Shown here: positions 43,941 to 53,007 of the stretch, in pieces
Layout: each line of letters begins with the position of its first letter
Numbering within the stretch: position 1 is the first letter of the stretch
NCBI GenBank assembly: GCA_902613595.1
Contig: CACMHY010000002.1
Span: 62,001-126,000, forward strand
Direction of reading: 5' to 3'
DNA: 64,000 bases
DNA from: an uncultured Bacteroidota bacterium
Lineage (GTDB): Bacteria > Bacteroidota > Bacteroidia > Flavobacteriales > Flavobacteriaceae
Position numbers and translations under genes: made by a program
The notes under the pieces: generated by a model
Databases searched by the model: none
Seen by the model: the letters and a program-made list of their open reading frames with translations, nothing else
What the model was told of the DNA's origin: nothing

Positions 43941-45518
43941 ATGGCAGGTGCAAAAGAGACCCCTAGACAAAAACTAATTAGTTTAATGTATTTGGTATTT
44001 ATTACCATGTTAGCATTAAATGTAAGTAAAGAGGTTCTAGACGGCTTTGGGCAAATGTTTGAAAAAATAACGGATGCGAATGAAAGAGTCTTAGAAAGTA
44101 ATAACCTTCTTTTGGAGAATATAATTGTAAATGCTGAAGAGAAAGGTGGTAAATGGATAGGCCATAAAAGAACAGCTGAACAAATTAAACAAGAGTCAGA
44201 TGCCTTCTATAATGAAATAGAAGGATTAAAAAAACGTATTACTGAAAAACAAAGAGAAAAAGATCCAGATCTTAAGGAATTTGCTCAGATGGATAAAGGA
44301 GAAACTTTAGATGTAATATGGTTTAAGGAGGGATCAACAGATGAAAAATCTAAATTTATTGAAATGATTCAGGAATACAAAATGCATGTCATACAAGTAT
44401 TCGGAAGCCAATATCCTGAGTCAATTGAAATGGTTGAGGCACGATTTTTCACTGGAGATATGAATAACAATATAAAAAATAGAGATGACGTTGACGAGCC
44501 ATGGCTAGATGCGAATTTTAAGGGATTCCCATTAATTTCGTCTTTAGCAAAATTAACTATGATGCAGAACGACATCAGGCAAACTGAACATGACGTGTTA
44601 ACTACACTTATGGGTAAAGAATTAAAAATGTCGTCAAAGGTAAATCAATCCAATTATACAAGTTTGTTAGTAACAGAAAAAGGAGCTTACTATCCTGGTG
44701 AGAAATTTGATGGAAGTGTCATCCTTGGAAGAAAAGGTGGTGCTCAAAATCCAAATGGAGTTGATTTAAAGATAGATGGGCGAAAACTCACTGACAAAGA
44801 CTATGAGTTGATACCGGGTGGAATTAAATTAAACGTAAGCTCTGGAAACCCAGGAGATCACACCATCGAAGGCGATCTAATATTTCTTAATGATGGTGAA
44901 GAATCAAAAATTAAAGTAAGTCAAATATATACTGTTATTTCTAAACCAAATTCTGCTGTTATATCTGCGGATAAGATGAATGTAGTTTATAGAGGGGTCC
45001 AAAACCCAATTACTATATCAATTCCTGGGGTAATAGATAGCAAAGTAAGAGCCTCTGCGCCTGGATTGAGAAGGGTTAGGGGAAGTAAATACAACCTTTT
45101 TCCAGGTAAAGGGAGAGAAGTAAAAATTAACGTTTCTGGGACATTACCTGACGGTAACCGAGTTTCTTCTGTATCTACATTTAGAATTAAAGATATACCA
45201 AAACCTGCGGGTTACTTCAGAGGACAATCAGGTTCTTTTACAATTCCTAAGTCAAGTTTAGAAAGAGGTACTGTCGAGGCAAGACTTGAAGACTTTGACT
45301 TTGATTTACCTCTAGAAACGAAATCATTTAGATTTAGAGCGCCTGGGCAACCTAGTGTCGTAGTAAACGGAAATAGACTTGATTCCAAGGCAAGACAAAT
45401 GCTAAGTAGAATTAAAAATGGTCAAACTGTAATTATTTCTGATATTGATGTAATAATTCCAACAAATCCGAGTTATAAGTTAAAACAAACATCTCCAATA
45501 TCAATCACAATTAACTAA
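43941..45518 (+). CDS. gldM: T9SS/gliding motor protein GldM
   Basis: This 525-residue protein has one N-terminal membrane helix ('LISLMYLVFITMLALNVS', about 11-30) with a long periplasmic part of four beta-rich domains that reach the GldK/GldN ring. 'SKEVLDGFGQMFEKI' just after the helix is typical. GldM threads through the GldL pentamer as an asymmetric dimer in the known structures. It begins 2 bases after gldL, so the two are made together. Confidence 0.95.
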   Translation: MAGAKETPRQKLISLMYLVFITMLALNVSKEVLDGFGQMFEKITDANERVLESNNLLLENIIVNAEEKGGKWIGHKRTAEQIKQESDAFYNEIEGLKKRITEKQREKDPDLKEFAQMDKGETLDVIWFKEGSTDEKSKFIEMIQEYKMHVIQVFGSQYPESIEMVEARFFTGDMNNNIKNRDDVDEPWLDANFKGFPLISSLAKLTMMQNDIRQTEHDVLTTLMGKELKMSSKVNQSNYTSLLVTEKGAYYPGEKFDGSVILGRKGGAQNPNGVDLKIDGRKLTDKDYELIPGGIKLNVSSGNPGDHTIEGDLIFLNDGEESKIKVSQIYTVISKPNSAVISADKMNVVYRGVQNPITISIPGVIDSKVRASAPGLRRVRGSKYNLFPGKGREVKINVSGTLPDGNRVSSVSTFRIKDIPKPAGYFRGQSGSFTIPKSSLERGTVEARLEDFDFDLPLETKSFRFRAPGQPSVVVNGNRLDSKARQMLSRIKNGQTVIISDIDVIIPTNPSYKLKQTSPISITIN

Positions 45519-45531
45519 CCAAAAAAGACTG

Positions 45532-46437
45532 ATGAAGAACTTAATATTTTTTGCCTTATTGTTAGTTTTTTTGTTTTTCAATACCTTGAGTGCACAATCA
45601 AATTTATTGAATGCAAAAGTTCCACAAGAAGTTGGTCAAATGAATGAACAACAAATTGAGGCAGAAAATGTTACACCAGTCGAATATGGATATGTCGATG
45701 ATAGAGATATTTTGTGGTCTAAGACCATATGGGAAATAGTTGATTTAGATGAAAGAATAAACTTTCCTTACTATTATCCTACTATAAACAATGGATATCT
45801 TTCAAGTAACCGAAAGTCTTTATTTAGAGTTTTAATGGATGGTATTATTGAAGGTAATATTACTGAAGTTTATTCTACAGACTATTTTAACGATAAACTT
45901 ACATATGAGGACCTACAAGAAGTACTTGAGCTAAGAAGACTTTCTCCAGAGGGAATTTCAAAACAAAATGCTGGAGAAAATGTAACAGAAGACGATTATG
46001 ATATTTATAAGATTGAATCTGACAAAGTAATCCAGTATAGAATCAAAGGAACTTGGTATTTCAATAAAAGATTGGGAGAATTAAGATATAGAATGCTTGG
46101 AATAGCCCCTGTAGCTCCAGATGTGTCTACATTAAGTGAAGGACCAGAAGCTATGGCAAATGCATTGGTCCCTTTATTTTGGATTTGGTTTCCTGATGCT
46201 AGGGAAGAATTAAATAAAAACAAAGTTTTTAATTCAAGAAACTCATCACAACCTATTACTTATGACATGATGTTAAATTCTAGACGTTTTAACTCAACTA
46301 TCTACAAAGAAGAAAATGTTTATGAGGATAGAGAGGTAAAGGAATATATTTATGAAGATGCTTTACGCCAACTGTTAGAATCTGATAGAATAAAATCTGT
46401 TATAAGAGATTTCGAACAAGACCAGTGGAATAATTAA
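45532..46437 (+). CDS. gldN: T9SS/gliding protein GldN
   Basis: This 301-residue periplasmic protein has a signal peptide ending 'TLSAQ' and the family blocks 'DDRDILWSKTIWEIVDLDE' (in parts), 'PLFWIWFPDARE' and 'RRFNSTIYKEENVY'. GldN (PorN) binds GldK to build the ring under the outer membrane. It is the last gene of gldKLMN and is followed by a strong terminator. Confidence 0.95.
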   Translation: MKNLIFFALLLVFLFFNTLSAQSNLLNAKVPQEVGQMNEQQIEAENVTPVEYGYVDDRDILWSKTIWEIVDLDERINFPYYYPTINNGYLSSNRKSLFRVLMDGIIEGNITEVYSTDYFNDKLTYEDLQEVLELRRLSPEGISKQNAGENVTEDDYDIYKIESDKVIQYRIKGTWYFNKRLGELRYRMLGIAPVAPDVSTLSEGPEAMANALVPLFWIWFPDAREELNKNKVFNSRNSSQPITYDMMLNSRRFNSTIYKEENVYEDREVKEYIYEDALRQLLESDRIKSVIRDFEQDQWNN

Positions 46438-46454
46438 TTTTTAAATTAAATTCT

Positions 46455-46487
46455 AAAAAGCGTTTTAGGAAACTAAAGCGCTTTTTT
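46455..46487 (+). terminator. Intrinsic terminator after gldN
   Basis: A 14-bp stem with one G-U pair (left arm 46455-46468, right arm 46473-46486) encloses a GAAA tetraloop and ends in a T-run. It closes the gldKLMN unit and, read from the other strand, may also serve trxB. Confidence 0.9.
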
Positions 46488-46583
46488 ATTTCACTTGCAA
46501 GATATATATATTTGAACAACCTTTAAGATGGATTTAACCTTTAGTTTGAAGATAAAAAATTACTTAGAATTCATAAGGCAAGC

Positions 46584-47525
46584 CTACAAATCCTTGACAT
46601 TTTGTAGATAGCGTTCAGCATCTAGAGCTGCCATACATCCTGTTCCAGCTGCCGTTACTGCCTGACGGTATTCTTTATCTTGAACATCTCCCGAGGCAAA
46701 AACACCTGGTATATTTGTGTGAGTAGTTTTATTCTTAGTGATTAGATAACCAGACTCATCCATTTCTATTTGCCCTCTAAATAGGTCAGTGTTTGGTCTG
46801 TGACCTATGGCAATAAATAAACCAGAAACTAAAATTTCTTCCTTAGTATCTGTCAGATTATTCTTAATACGAATTCCCTCAACCACTTGATCACCTAAAA
46901 CTTCTTCAATTTCAGAATTATACCTTAAATCAATATTAGCTGTTTTTGTGACTCGGTGTTGCATTGCTTTGGAGGCTCTCATCTTATTTTTTCTAACTAA
47001 CATTGTAACTTTAGAACATATTTTTGCAAGATAAGTAGCTTCTTCAGCAGCAGTGTCTCCTCCACCAACGATAGCAACCTCTTGGCCCTTAAAAAAAAAC
47101 CCGTCACAAACGGCGCATGCCGAAACACCACCCCCTCTTAGTCTTTGCTCGCTAGGGATTCCAAGATATTTCGCTGAAGCTCCTGTGCTTATTATTATAG
47201 TTTTTGTATTAATTTCAGTTCCGTCCTCAGTAAATGCTTTGTGAATTCCTCCGCGATTTTTTGAAAATTCTACTCTATTTATAAAACCATTATTGACTTT
47301 TGTTCCAAAACGCTCAGCTTGCTTTTGTAAGTGAATCATCATTGTTGGCCCATCCACTCCTTCTGGATACCCAGGAAAATTATCAACCTCAGTTGTAGTA
47401 GTTAATTGACCGCCAGGTTCCATCCCAGTATAAAGTACTGGCTCTAAATCAGCGCGGGCTGCATATATAGCAGCAGTGTATCCCGCAGGACCACTTCCAA
47501 TGATTAAAGTATTAAGTATTTGCAT
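46584..47525 (-). CDS. trxB: Thioredoxin reductase
   Basis: This 313-residue FAD/NADPH enzyme has the FAD motif 'IIGSGPAGYTAAIYAARA', redox pair Cys-Ala-Val-Cys ('SACAVCDG', about 139-142), NADPH motif 'VAIVGGGDTAAEEA' and C-terminal 'GVFASGDV'. It recycles thioredoxin in the cytoplasm and would serve the fRMsr and other thiol enzymes. A promoter element lies at 47541-47548. Confidence 0.96.
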   Translation of the reverse strand: MQILNTLIIGSGPAGYTAAIYAARADLEPVLYTGMEPGGQLTTTTEVDNFPGYPEGVDGPTMMIHLQKQAERFGTKVNNGFINRVEFSKNRGGIHKAFTEDGTEINTKTIIISTGASAKYLGIPSEQRLRGGGVSACAVCDGFFFKGQEVAIVGGGDTAAEEATYLAKICSKVTMLVRKNKMRASKAMQHRVTKTANIDLRYNSEIEEVLGDQVVEGIRIKNNLTDTKEEILVSGLFIAIGHRPNTDLFRGQIEMDESGYLITKNKTTHTNIPGVFASGDVQDKEYRQAVTAAGTGCMAALDAERYLQNVKDL

Positions 47526-47540
47526 TTATTTGATTTAAAT

Positions 47541-47548
47541 CAAAAGTA
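47541..47548 (-). promoter_or_regulatory. -7 promoter element for trxB
   Basis: The minus strand reads TACTTTTG, a full TAnnTTTG match, 15 bases before the trxB ATG. A TTG (+ strand CAA at 47573-47575) lies 24 bases upstream as a possible -33 element. Confidence 0.5.
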
Positions 47549-47613
47549 AATTATATCTTTTATTTGTTTTCTCAATTTCTATTAGATTTATCAATAATTT
47601 ATTAAAGTTATTT

Positions 47614-48345
47614 ATGGAACGCGGATTTTTTTTAATGTATATATTTCTTTTAAGTTGTTCTTCTGAATACTCAAAAGAAAAAAAAATCATTGAAAAATCA
47701 GTGCAGGCATATGGATGGAATCAAAAAGAATTTTCTATTGTTTTTGATTTTCGTGACTATAGATATAAATTGACTCGTGAACCAGATTTTTTTTCTTATC
47801 AAAGGACAACGGTTAAGAAAGGAGTTTTAGTTAGAGATGTAATGACTTCTAATTCAAAGTTAAGACGATATCAAGATGAAATTCCTTTAAAACTTAGTGA
47901 TAGTTTAAAGGATATTTATTCAAATTCGCTCAACTCAGTTATGTATTTTTTCCAACTACCAAGACCGTTAAATGATCCAGCAGTTATAGCAGATTATGAT
48001 GGTGAAAAAATTATCTCAAATAAAGTTTATTGGACACTAAAGGTGAAATTTCAAGAGAAAGATGGAGGTAAAGATTTCCAGGATGAATTTCGTTATTGGA
48101 TAGATCCTAAAACTGGATATATAGACTATTTGGCGTATAGTTATTTAACTGACGGAGGGGGTACCAGATTCCGGAAGGCCAAAAATATAAGAGAAAATAA
48201 TGGATTTATTTTCCAGGATTATACAAATTTAAGGCCAGCAAAAAAATTTACATCTTTAGATTCACTTCCAATACTTTATGAAAATGGAAAATTAATTTTA
48301 GTTTCTGAAATTGAAAATAAAAATATTAAAGTACTTAACAGGTAG
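47614..48345 (+). CDS. DUF6503-like lipoprotein, unknown function
   Basis: This 243-residue protein has a short lipoprotein signal ending Leu-Leu-Ser-Cys (Cys15). The body is beta-rich, with 'YFFQLPRPLNDPAV' and 'FRYWIDPKTGYIDYLAYSY', which I associate with the flavobacterial DUF6503 group. It resembles LolA/LolB-like half-barrel proteins in its strand pattern, but that is a loose impression. It is divergent from trxB and stands alone. Confidence 0.7.
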   Translation: MERGFFLMYIFLLSCSSEYSKEKKIIEKSVQAYGWNQKEFSIVFDFRDYRYKLTREPDFFSYQRTTVKKGVLVRDVMTSNSKLRRYQDEIPLKLSDSLKDIYSNSLNSVMYFFQLPRPLNDPAVIADYDGEKIISNKVYWTLKVKFQEKDGGKDFQDEFRYWIDPKTGYIDYLAYSYLTDGGGTRFRKAKNIRENNGFIFQDYTNLRPAKKFTSLDSLPILYENGKLILVSEIENKNIKVLNR

Positions 48346-48426
48346 ACGAGATGACACTATTTGCATACTATTTAATTTAATGAATAAAAAAAATGAAATA
48401 TAAAAGTTCTTACCAAACATAAATCT

Positions 48427-48434
48427 TAAATTTG
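48427..48434 (+). promoter_or_regulatory. -7 promoter element for the nagB fusion gene
   Basis: TAAATTTG is a full TAnnTTTG match, 19 bases before the ATG at 48454. No clear -33 element is seen. Confidence 0.45.
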
Positions 48435-48453
48435 AGCTTGCAATAATTTTTTT

Positions 48454-50385
48454 ATGGTCGATCAAGAAAAAATAAAAATACTTGATTATAAGTCTCCAGG
48501 AAGTTTTGAGGAAACCCGTTACGAAAAACTTCATAGTGTTATTCTAGATAGTTCTGCCGAGGGCTCAATAATTATAGCAAATTATATTGCCAATTTAATT
48601 TTGGAAAAACAGAGAAAAAATGAAAAATGTGTTTTAGGTCTTGCAACTGGCTCAAGCCCACTTAGTATCTACAAAGAATTAATCCGCATGCATAAAGAAG
48701 ATGGATTAAGTTTTCACAATGTAATTACTTTCAATCTTGATGAATATTACCCTATATCAAAAGATAGTAATCAAAGTTATTACTACTTTATGCATGATAA
48801 TCTTTTCGATTCCATTGACATAAAGCCAGAAAATATTAATATTCCAAATGGAGAGATTGATCAAAAAAATCTTCGATCTCATTGTATTTCGTATGAAAAG
48901 AAAATTAAAAAGCTAGGAGGAATTGATCTTCAAATTTTAGGTATTGGGAGGACTGGTCATATTGGTTTTAACGAGCCAGGATCTCATTTGAATTCTCAAA
49001 CTCGAACTATTACACTACATCATTTAACACGTTTTGATGCCAGCTCTTCATTTAATGGAATTGAGAATGTTCCTAGAAAAGCCATAACCATGGGTATAAA
49101 TACTATTCTAGATGCTAAAAAAATTATTTTAATGGCATGGGGTAGTTATAAGGCTGAAATCATTCAAAAAGCAGTTGAAGGCGAAATATCAGACAATATT
49201 CCTACTACATATTTACAAAACCACAAGAATACAAGCTTAATTCTTGACAATGAAGCTGCATCTGAATTAACAAGAATAAAATCTCCATGGCTAGTGAATA
49301 ATCTAGACTGGAATAATGAAAATCGTTTCAAAGCAATTGCTTGGCTCTGTAAAAAAACAAAAAAATCAATATTGAAGTTAACAGATGAAGATTATAATCA
49401 AAATGGAATGTCTGATTTGTTAGCCCAATACGGCTCATCATATGATTTGAATATAGAGATGTTTAATCGCTTGCAGCACACTATAACAGGTTGGCCTGGC
49501 GGTAAACCAAATGCAGAGGATTCCAATCGTCCAGAAAGGAAGGAACCTAGTAAAAAAAGAGTTATTATTTTTAGTCCTCATCCCGATGATGATGTGATAT
49601 CAATGGGTGGAACTTTTGATCGATTGGTCTCACAGGGACATGAGGTTCATGTAGCTTATCAAACATCTGGCAATATTGCTGTCTCTGATCAAGACGCATT
49701 AAAATTTATTGAAGTAAATAGCGACATTATGGGGGCTGATCAGTCTAAAACAGTAAGTGATTTAAAAAATGCTATTCAGAGTATTAATACTCGTAAACCT
49801 GCTCCTAAATCAATCTGTGATCTAAAAGCCAGCATTAGGAAGCGTGAGTCACTTGCAGCAACAAGATATATTGGAATACCTGATAGTCAGGTACATTTCA
49901 TGAACCTTTCATTTTATGAAACAGGTACTATTAAAAAAAATCCTTACTCAAAAAAAGATATTGATGAGACAATTTCATTAATTGAATCCATAAAACCGCA
50001 CCAAATATTTGCTGCCGGTGACCTTTCAGATCCACATGGAACTCACAGAGTTTGCCTAAATATTATCTTTGAATCATTAAAACTTCTCAAACCAAAGGAG
50101 TTCATGAATGATTGTTGGGTTTGGTTGTATAGAGGTGCTTGGCATGAATGGGATATTCACGAAATTGAAATGGCTGTTCCTATGAGCCCAGATCAAGTTT
50201 TGAGAAAAAGAAAAGCTATTTTTTACCATCAATCTCAAAAGGATGGTGTAATGTTTAAAGGAGAGGACAATCGTGAATTTTGGGTACGTGCAGAGGAGCG
50301 TAATGCAAGTACTGCAAGGGATTATAAATCTTTAGGTCTTGCTGACTATGCTGCTATGGAAGCTTTTAAAAGGTATTTTTATTAG
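48454..50385 (+). CDS. nagB: Glucosamine-6-phosphate deaminase fused to a PIG-L/LmbE deacetylase domain
   Basis: 643 residues. The N-terminal NagB domain (about 25-270) has 'GLATGSSPL', the general-base Asp in 'NLDEYY' (Asp96) and 'GIGRTGHIGFNEPGS'. The C-terminal domain (about 365-635) is PIG-L-like, with the zinc motif 'SPHPDDDVISMGG' (about 374) and 'DLSDPHGTHR'. NagB turns GlcN-6-P to fructose-6-P plus ammonia; PIG-L enzymes remove N-acetyl groups from sugars. The fused form is typical of Bacteroidota and could perform deacetylation and deamination in one chain, though the second activity is inferred. Confidence 0.93.
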   Translation: MVDQEKIKILDYKSPGSFEETRYEKLHSVILDSSAEGSIIIANYIANLILEKQRKNEKCVLGLATGSSPLSIYKELIRMHKEDGLSFHNVITFNLDEYYPISKDSNQSYYYFMHDNLFDSIDIKPENINIPNGEIDQKNLRSHCISYEKKIKKLGGIDLQILGIGRTGHIGFNEPGSHLNSQTRTITLHHLTRFDASSSFNGIENVPRKAITMGINTILDAKKIILMAWGSYKAEIIQKAVEGEISDNIPTTYLQNHKNTSLILDNEAASELTRIKSPWLVNNLDWNNENRFKAIAWLCKKTKKSILKLTDEDYNQNGMSDLLAQYGSSYDLNIEMFNRLQHTITGWPGGKPNAEDSNRPERKEPSKKRVIIFSPHPDDDVISMGGTFDRLVSQGHEVHVAYQTSGNIAVSDQDALKFIEVNSDIMGADQSKTVSDLKNAIQSINTRKPAPKSICDLKASIRKRESLAATRYIGIPDSQVHFMNLSFYETGTIKKNPYSKKDIDETISLIESIKPHQIFAAGDLSDPHGTHRVCLNIIFESLKLLKPKEFMNDCWVWLYRGAWHEWDIHEIEMAVPMSPDQVLRKRKAIFYHQSQKDGVMFKGEDNREFWVRAEERNASTARDYKSLGLADYAAMEAFKRYFY

Positions 50386-50391
50386 ATTTAT

Positions 50392-50838
50392 ATGAAAATA
50401 CATTTAACTATATTTTTTTTTACATCTTTTAACATATTAGTTTTTTCTCAACAAAAACTAAAAGTGAAAGATTCTCTTGCAATTATTGATATACTTTATA
50501 AACAACAAAACGATTGGAATAGAGGTGATATAGATGAATTTATGAAGGGTTATCTAAAATCTGACAAACTTATTTTTTCAGGATCAAGTGGGCCAATTTA
50601 TGGATGGAAAGCAACTCTAGATCGCTATAAGAAAACTTATTCAGATCAAGAAACAATGGGAAAGTTAAAGTTTGAGATTTTAAATGTTATTGCTTTAAGT
50701 CCAAAAGTTGTTCAATTACAAGGTAAGTTTAATTTAACTAGATCCATCGGAGATGCTTTTGGTTATTTTACCCTCAATTGGATAAAGGTTAAAAATAAAT
50801 GGTACATCATCTCAGACCACACGTCTGGCTCAAATTAA
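50392..50838 (+). CDS. Secreted NTF2-like (DUF4440/SgcJ-type) protein
   Basis: This 148-residue protein has a signal peptide ('LTIFFFTSFNILVFSQ') and an NTF2-like domain: 'ILYKQQNDWNRGDIDEFMKGY' near the start (in parts), 'TLDRYKKTY', and a terminal strand 'WIKVKNKWYIISDH'. Such domains bind small ligands or act as cone-shaped scaffolds; no catalytic residues are clear. It lies 6 bases after the nagB fusion and 4 bases before the DASS gene, so it is in the same operon. Confidence 0.8.
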   Translation: MKIHLTIFFFTSFNILVFSQQKLKVKDSLAIIDILYKQQNDWNRGDIDEFMKGYLKSDKLIFSGSSGPIYGWKATLDRYKKTYSDQETMGKLKFEILNVIALSPKVVQLQGKFNLTRSIGDAFGYFTLNWIKVKNKWYIISDHTSGSN

Positions 50839-50842
50839 TAGA

Positions 50843-52282
50843 ATGCAAAAAAAAACAGGCTTTATTCTAGGCCCTTTAACATTTATAACTTTAATGTTAA
50901 TTGGTCCTTTTGAAGGTTTATCTCACTCTGCACATTCAATTTTATCATCAACACTATGGATAGCAATCTGGTGGATTACAGAGACTATTCCAATTGCAGC
51001 AACTGCTTTAATTCCAATAGTTCTTTTTCCTCTTTCAGGGGGATTAGATTTATCAGCTACAACAGCATCCTATGGACACAAATTTGTTTTTCTGTATTTA
51101 GGAGGATTTTTAATTGCAATAGGTATTGAAAAATGGAACTTACATAAAAGGATTGCAATAAATATAATTTCCTTCATTGGAGTTGATGCACGAAGAGTGA
51201 TACTTGGATTTATGTTAGCAACTGCATTTTTATCAATGTGGATTTCAAATACGGCTACTTCAGTTATGATGCTTCCAATAGGAATAGCAATTATAAAGCA
51301 ATTAAGTGAAAACAAAACTTTTGGAAAGGCGTTAATGCTAGGCATAGCTTATAGTGCATCAATAGGAGGAGTAGCCACTTTGATTGGCACTCCCCCTAAT
51401 TTAGTTTTAGCAGGAGTTGTTTCTGAAATCTATGGGTATGAAATCACTTTTTCACAATGGTTTTTGTTTGGATTTCCAATTTCAATTATACTTTTATTTT
51501 TTTGTTGGATTTATTTGACAAGAGTGGCATACAAATTTGAAAGTAAAATTTTCCTAGAAGGAAATACAGAAATTAAAAGATTAAAAAAAGAGTTGGGTCC
51601 TATATCTTATGAAGAAAAATTAGTTGGAATTATTTTTACTCTAGCAGGTTTGTGTTGGATTAGTAGATCATTTTTTTTGCAGAAAATTTTACCATCATTA
51701 GACGATACCATCATAGCAATAAGCTTTGGTCTGTTATTATTCATTTTACCATCAAAACAAAAAAGTACTGCATTATTAAGTTGGAGAGATACTATTAATT
51801 TACCATGGGGAATTATAATTCTTTTTGGAGGAGGAATGGCATTAGCAAGAGCATTTGAAATTAGCGGGTTGGCTCTTTGGCTAGGAGAGCTAATGACCTC
51901 ATTTAGCGTTTTACCTCTGTTTTTACTTATTCTTTTATTAATTGCGGCAGTAAATTTTTTAACTGAAATAACGTCAAATTTGGCTACAACTGCAATGCTT
52001 TTACCTGTATTAGCTCCTTTATCTTTAGAGATCAATATTCATCCTTTTGGACTAATGTTTGGGGCTGCTGTTGCGGCTTCTTGCGCATTCATGCTTCCCG
52101 TAGCTACACCCCCAAATGCAGTCGTTTTTGGTTCGGGATATTTAAAAATACAAGATATGGTTACACGAGGTGTTATTATGAACATATTTTCAATTATCTT
52201 AATTACACTAATGGTATATCTAATATTGCCTATTGTTTGGGGTATAGAATTATCTTATTTTCCTGATGCACTAAAACCTTAA
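50843..52282 (+). CDS. DASS (SLC13) family sodium/anion symporter
   Basis: This 479-residue polytopic protein has the two Ser-Asn-Thr-type hairpin motifs of the family: 'ISNTATSVMMLPIG' in the first half and 'ITSNLATTAMLLPVL' in the second. It also has 'IGTPPNLVLAGV' and 'VATPPNAVVFGSGY'. It imports di- or tricarboxylates, or sulfate, with sodium. A marine host would fit sodium coupling. Substrate cannot be fixed from the sequence. Confidence 0.92.
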   Translation: MQKKTGFILGPLTFITLMLIGPFEGLSHSAHSILSSTLWIAIWWITETIPIAATALIPIVLFPLSGGLDLSATTASYGHKFVFLYLGGFLIAIGIEKWNLHKRIAINIISFIGVDARRVILGFMLATAFLSMWISNTATSVMMLPIGIAIIKQLSENKTFGKALMLGIAYSASIGGVATLIGTPPNLVLAGVVSEIYGYEITFSQWFLFGFPISIILLFFCWIYLTRVAYKFESKIFLEGNTEIKRLKKELGPISYEEKLVGIIFTLAGLCWISRSFFLQKILPSLDDTIIAISFGLLLFILPSKQKSTALLSWRDTINLPWGIIILFGGGMALARAFEISGLALWLGELMTSFSVLPLFLLILLLIAAVNFLTEITSNLATTAMLLPVLAPLSLEINIHPFGLMFGAAVAASCAFMLPVATPPNAVVFGSGYLKIQDMVTRGVIMNIFSIILITLMVYLILPIVWGIELSYFPDALKP

Positions 52283-52301
52283 TTAAATTTTTAAGTTGTA
52301 A

Positions 52302-52337
52302 ACTTTACAGAAACAATTACTTACTCAACTGTAAAGT
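52302..52337. terminator. Weak inverted repeat between convergent genes
   Basis: ACTTTACAG (52302-52310) pairs with CTGTAAAGT (52329-52337) across an 18-base loop that includes the end of the dipeptidase gene. An AT-rich run follows on the minus-strand reading. It may act as a terminator, but the loop is long. Confidence 0.3.
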
Positions 52338-53007
52338 CAAAGTATTTATTTGTGTAGGGTTCATTGATTAAAGTAAAATGCCACCATTCTTTTTCATAGG
52401 GTTTAAATCCAGATGCTGTCATCACATCTCGAAGTTTTTTTCGATTTTGTTTTTGATTTTTATTAAGATCTTCAAATCCATAATTTGAAAGATCTCCAAA
52501 AAAATCCCAATTCCCTCCCATGTCTAATTTTTTTCCTCTGCATTCTCTAGATAAATAAACTAAAGTTAAATCAACAGTACTTCCCCTGCTATGTCCACTT
52601 TTACTTGCTATGAATCCTAACTCGAATAACTTGGCTTTAGATAAATAAGGATAATATTTTGATTTTTTTAATGTGTCATTTTTTACTCTAGACCAAGCGA
52701 TGAAATTATTTACGGCGCGTTGAGGTCTATAAGCATCGTAGATTTTTAGACCTAGACCTTCGGGCTCCAATTTTTTTTGAACTTGCTTTAAAGCTTTAGC
52801 TAATTCTAAAGTCCCTATAGCTTTCTGTCCACTCTTATAGCCTTCGACCTTTTTACCCAAGAAATTATCATCCTTGGAATAGCGAAGGTCAACTATCAAA
52901 TTTGGAATTTCATTTTCTAAGAATACAAATCCTTCTGGAAGTGTTTGCCCACTTAAATGAATAAATGACATAGATATAACTAATACAACATTAATTCTGA
53001 ACAGCAT
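52321..53007 (-). CDS. ddpX: D-alanyl-D-alanine dipeptidase (VanX/DdpX, M15D)
   Basis: This 228-residue secreted zinc peptidase has the signal 'VVLVISMSFIHLSGQ', Zn ligands in 'SGHSRGSTVDLTL' (His and Asp) and the catalytic Glu-Trp-Trp-His motif in 'KEWWHFT'. It cuts D-Ala-D-Ala, either to salvage it from peptidoglycan or as food. Nothing suggests vancomycin resistance genes nearby. Its start overlaps the end of the serine hydrolase gene by 17 bases, so they form a wall-related pair. Confidence 0.92.
   Translation of the reverse strand: MLFRINVVLVISMSFIHLSGQTLPEGFVFLENEIPNLIVDLRYSKDDNFLGKKVEGYKSGQKAIGTLELAKALKQVQKKLEPEGLGLKIYDAYRPQRAVNNFIAWSRVKNDTLKKSKYYPYLSKAKLFELGFIASKSGHSRGSTVDLTLVYLSRECRGKKLDMGGNWDFFGDLSNYGFEDLNKNQKQNRKKLRDVMTASGFKPYEKEWWHFTLINEPYTNKYFDFTVE

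Noticed and set aside
51607-52035. 142-codon minus-strand frame opposite the DASS symporter
   Set aside because: It is the shadow of a membrane protein gene and shows no recognisable motif or start context.
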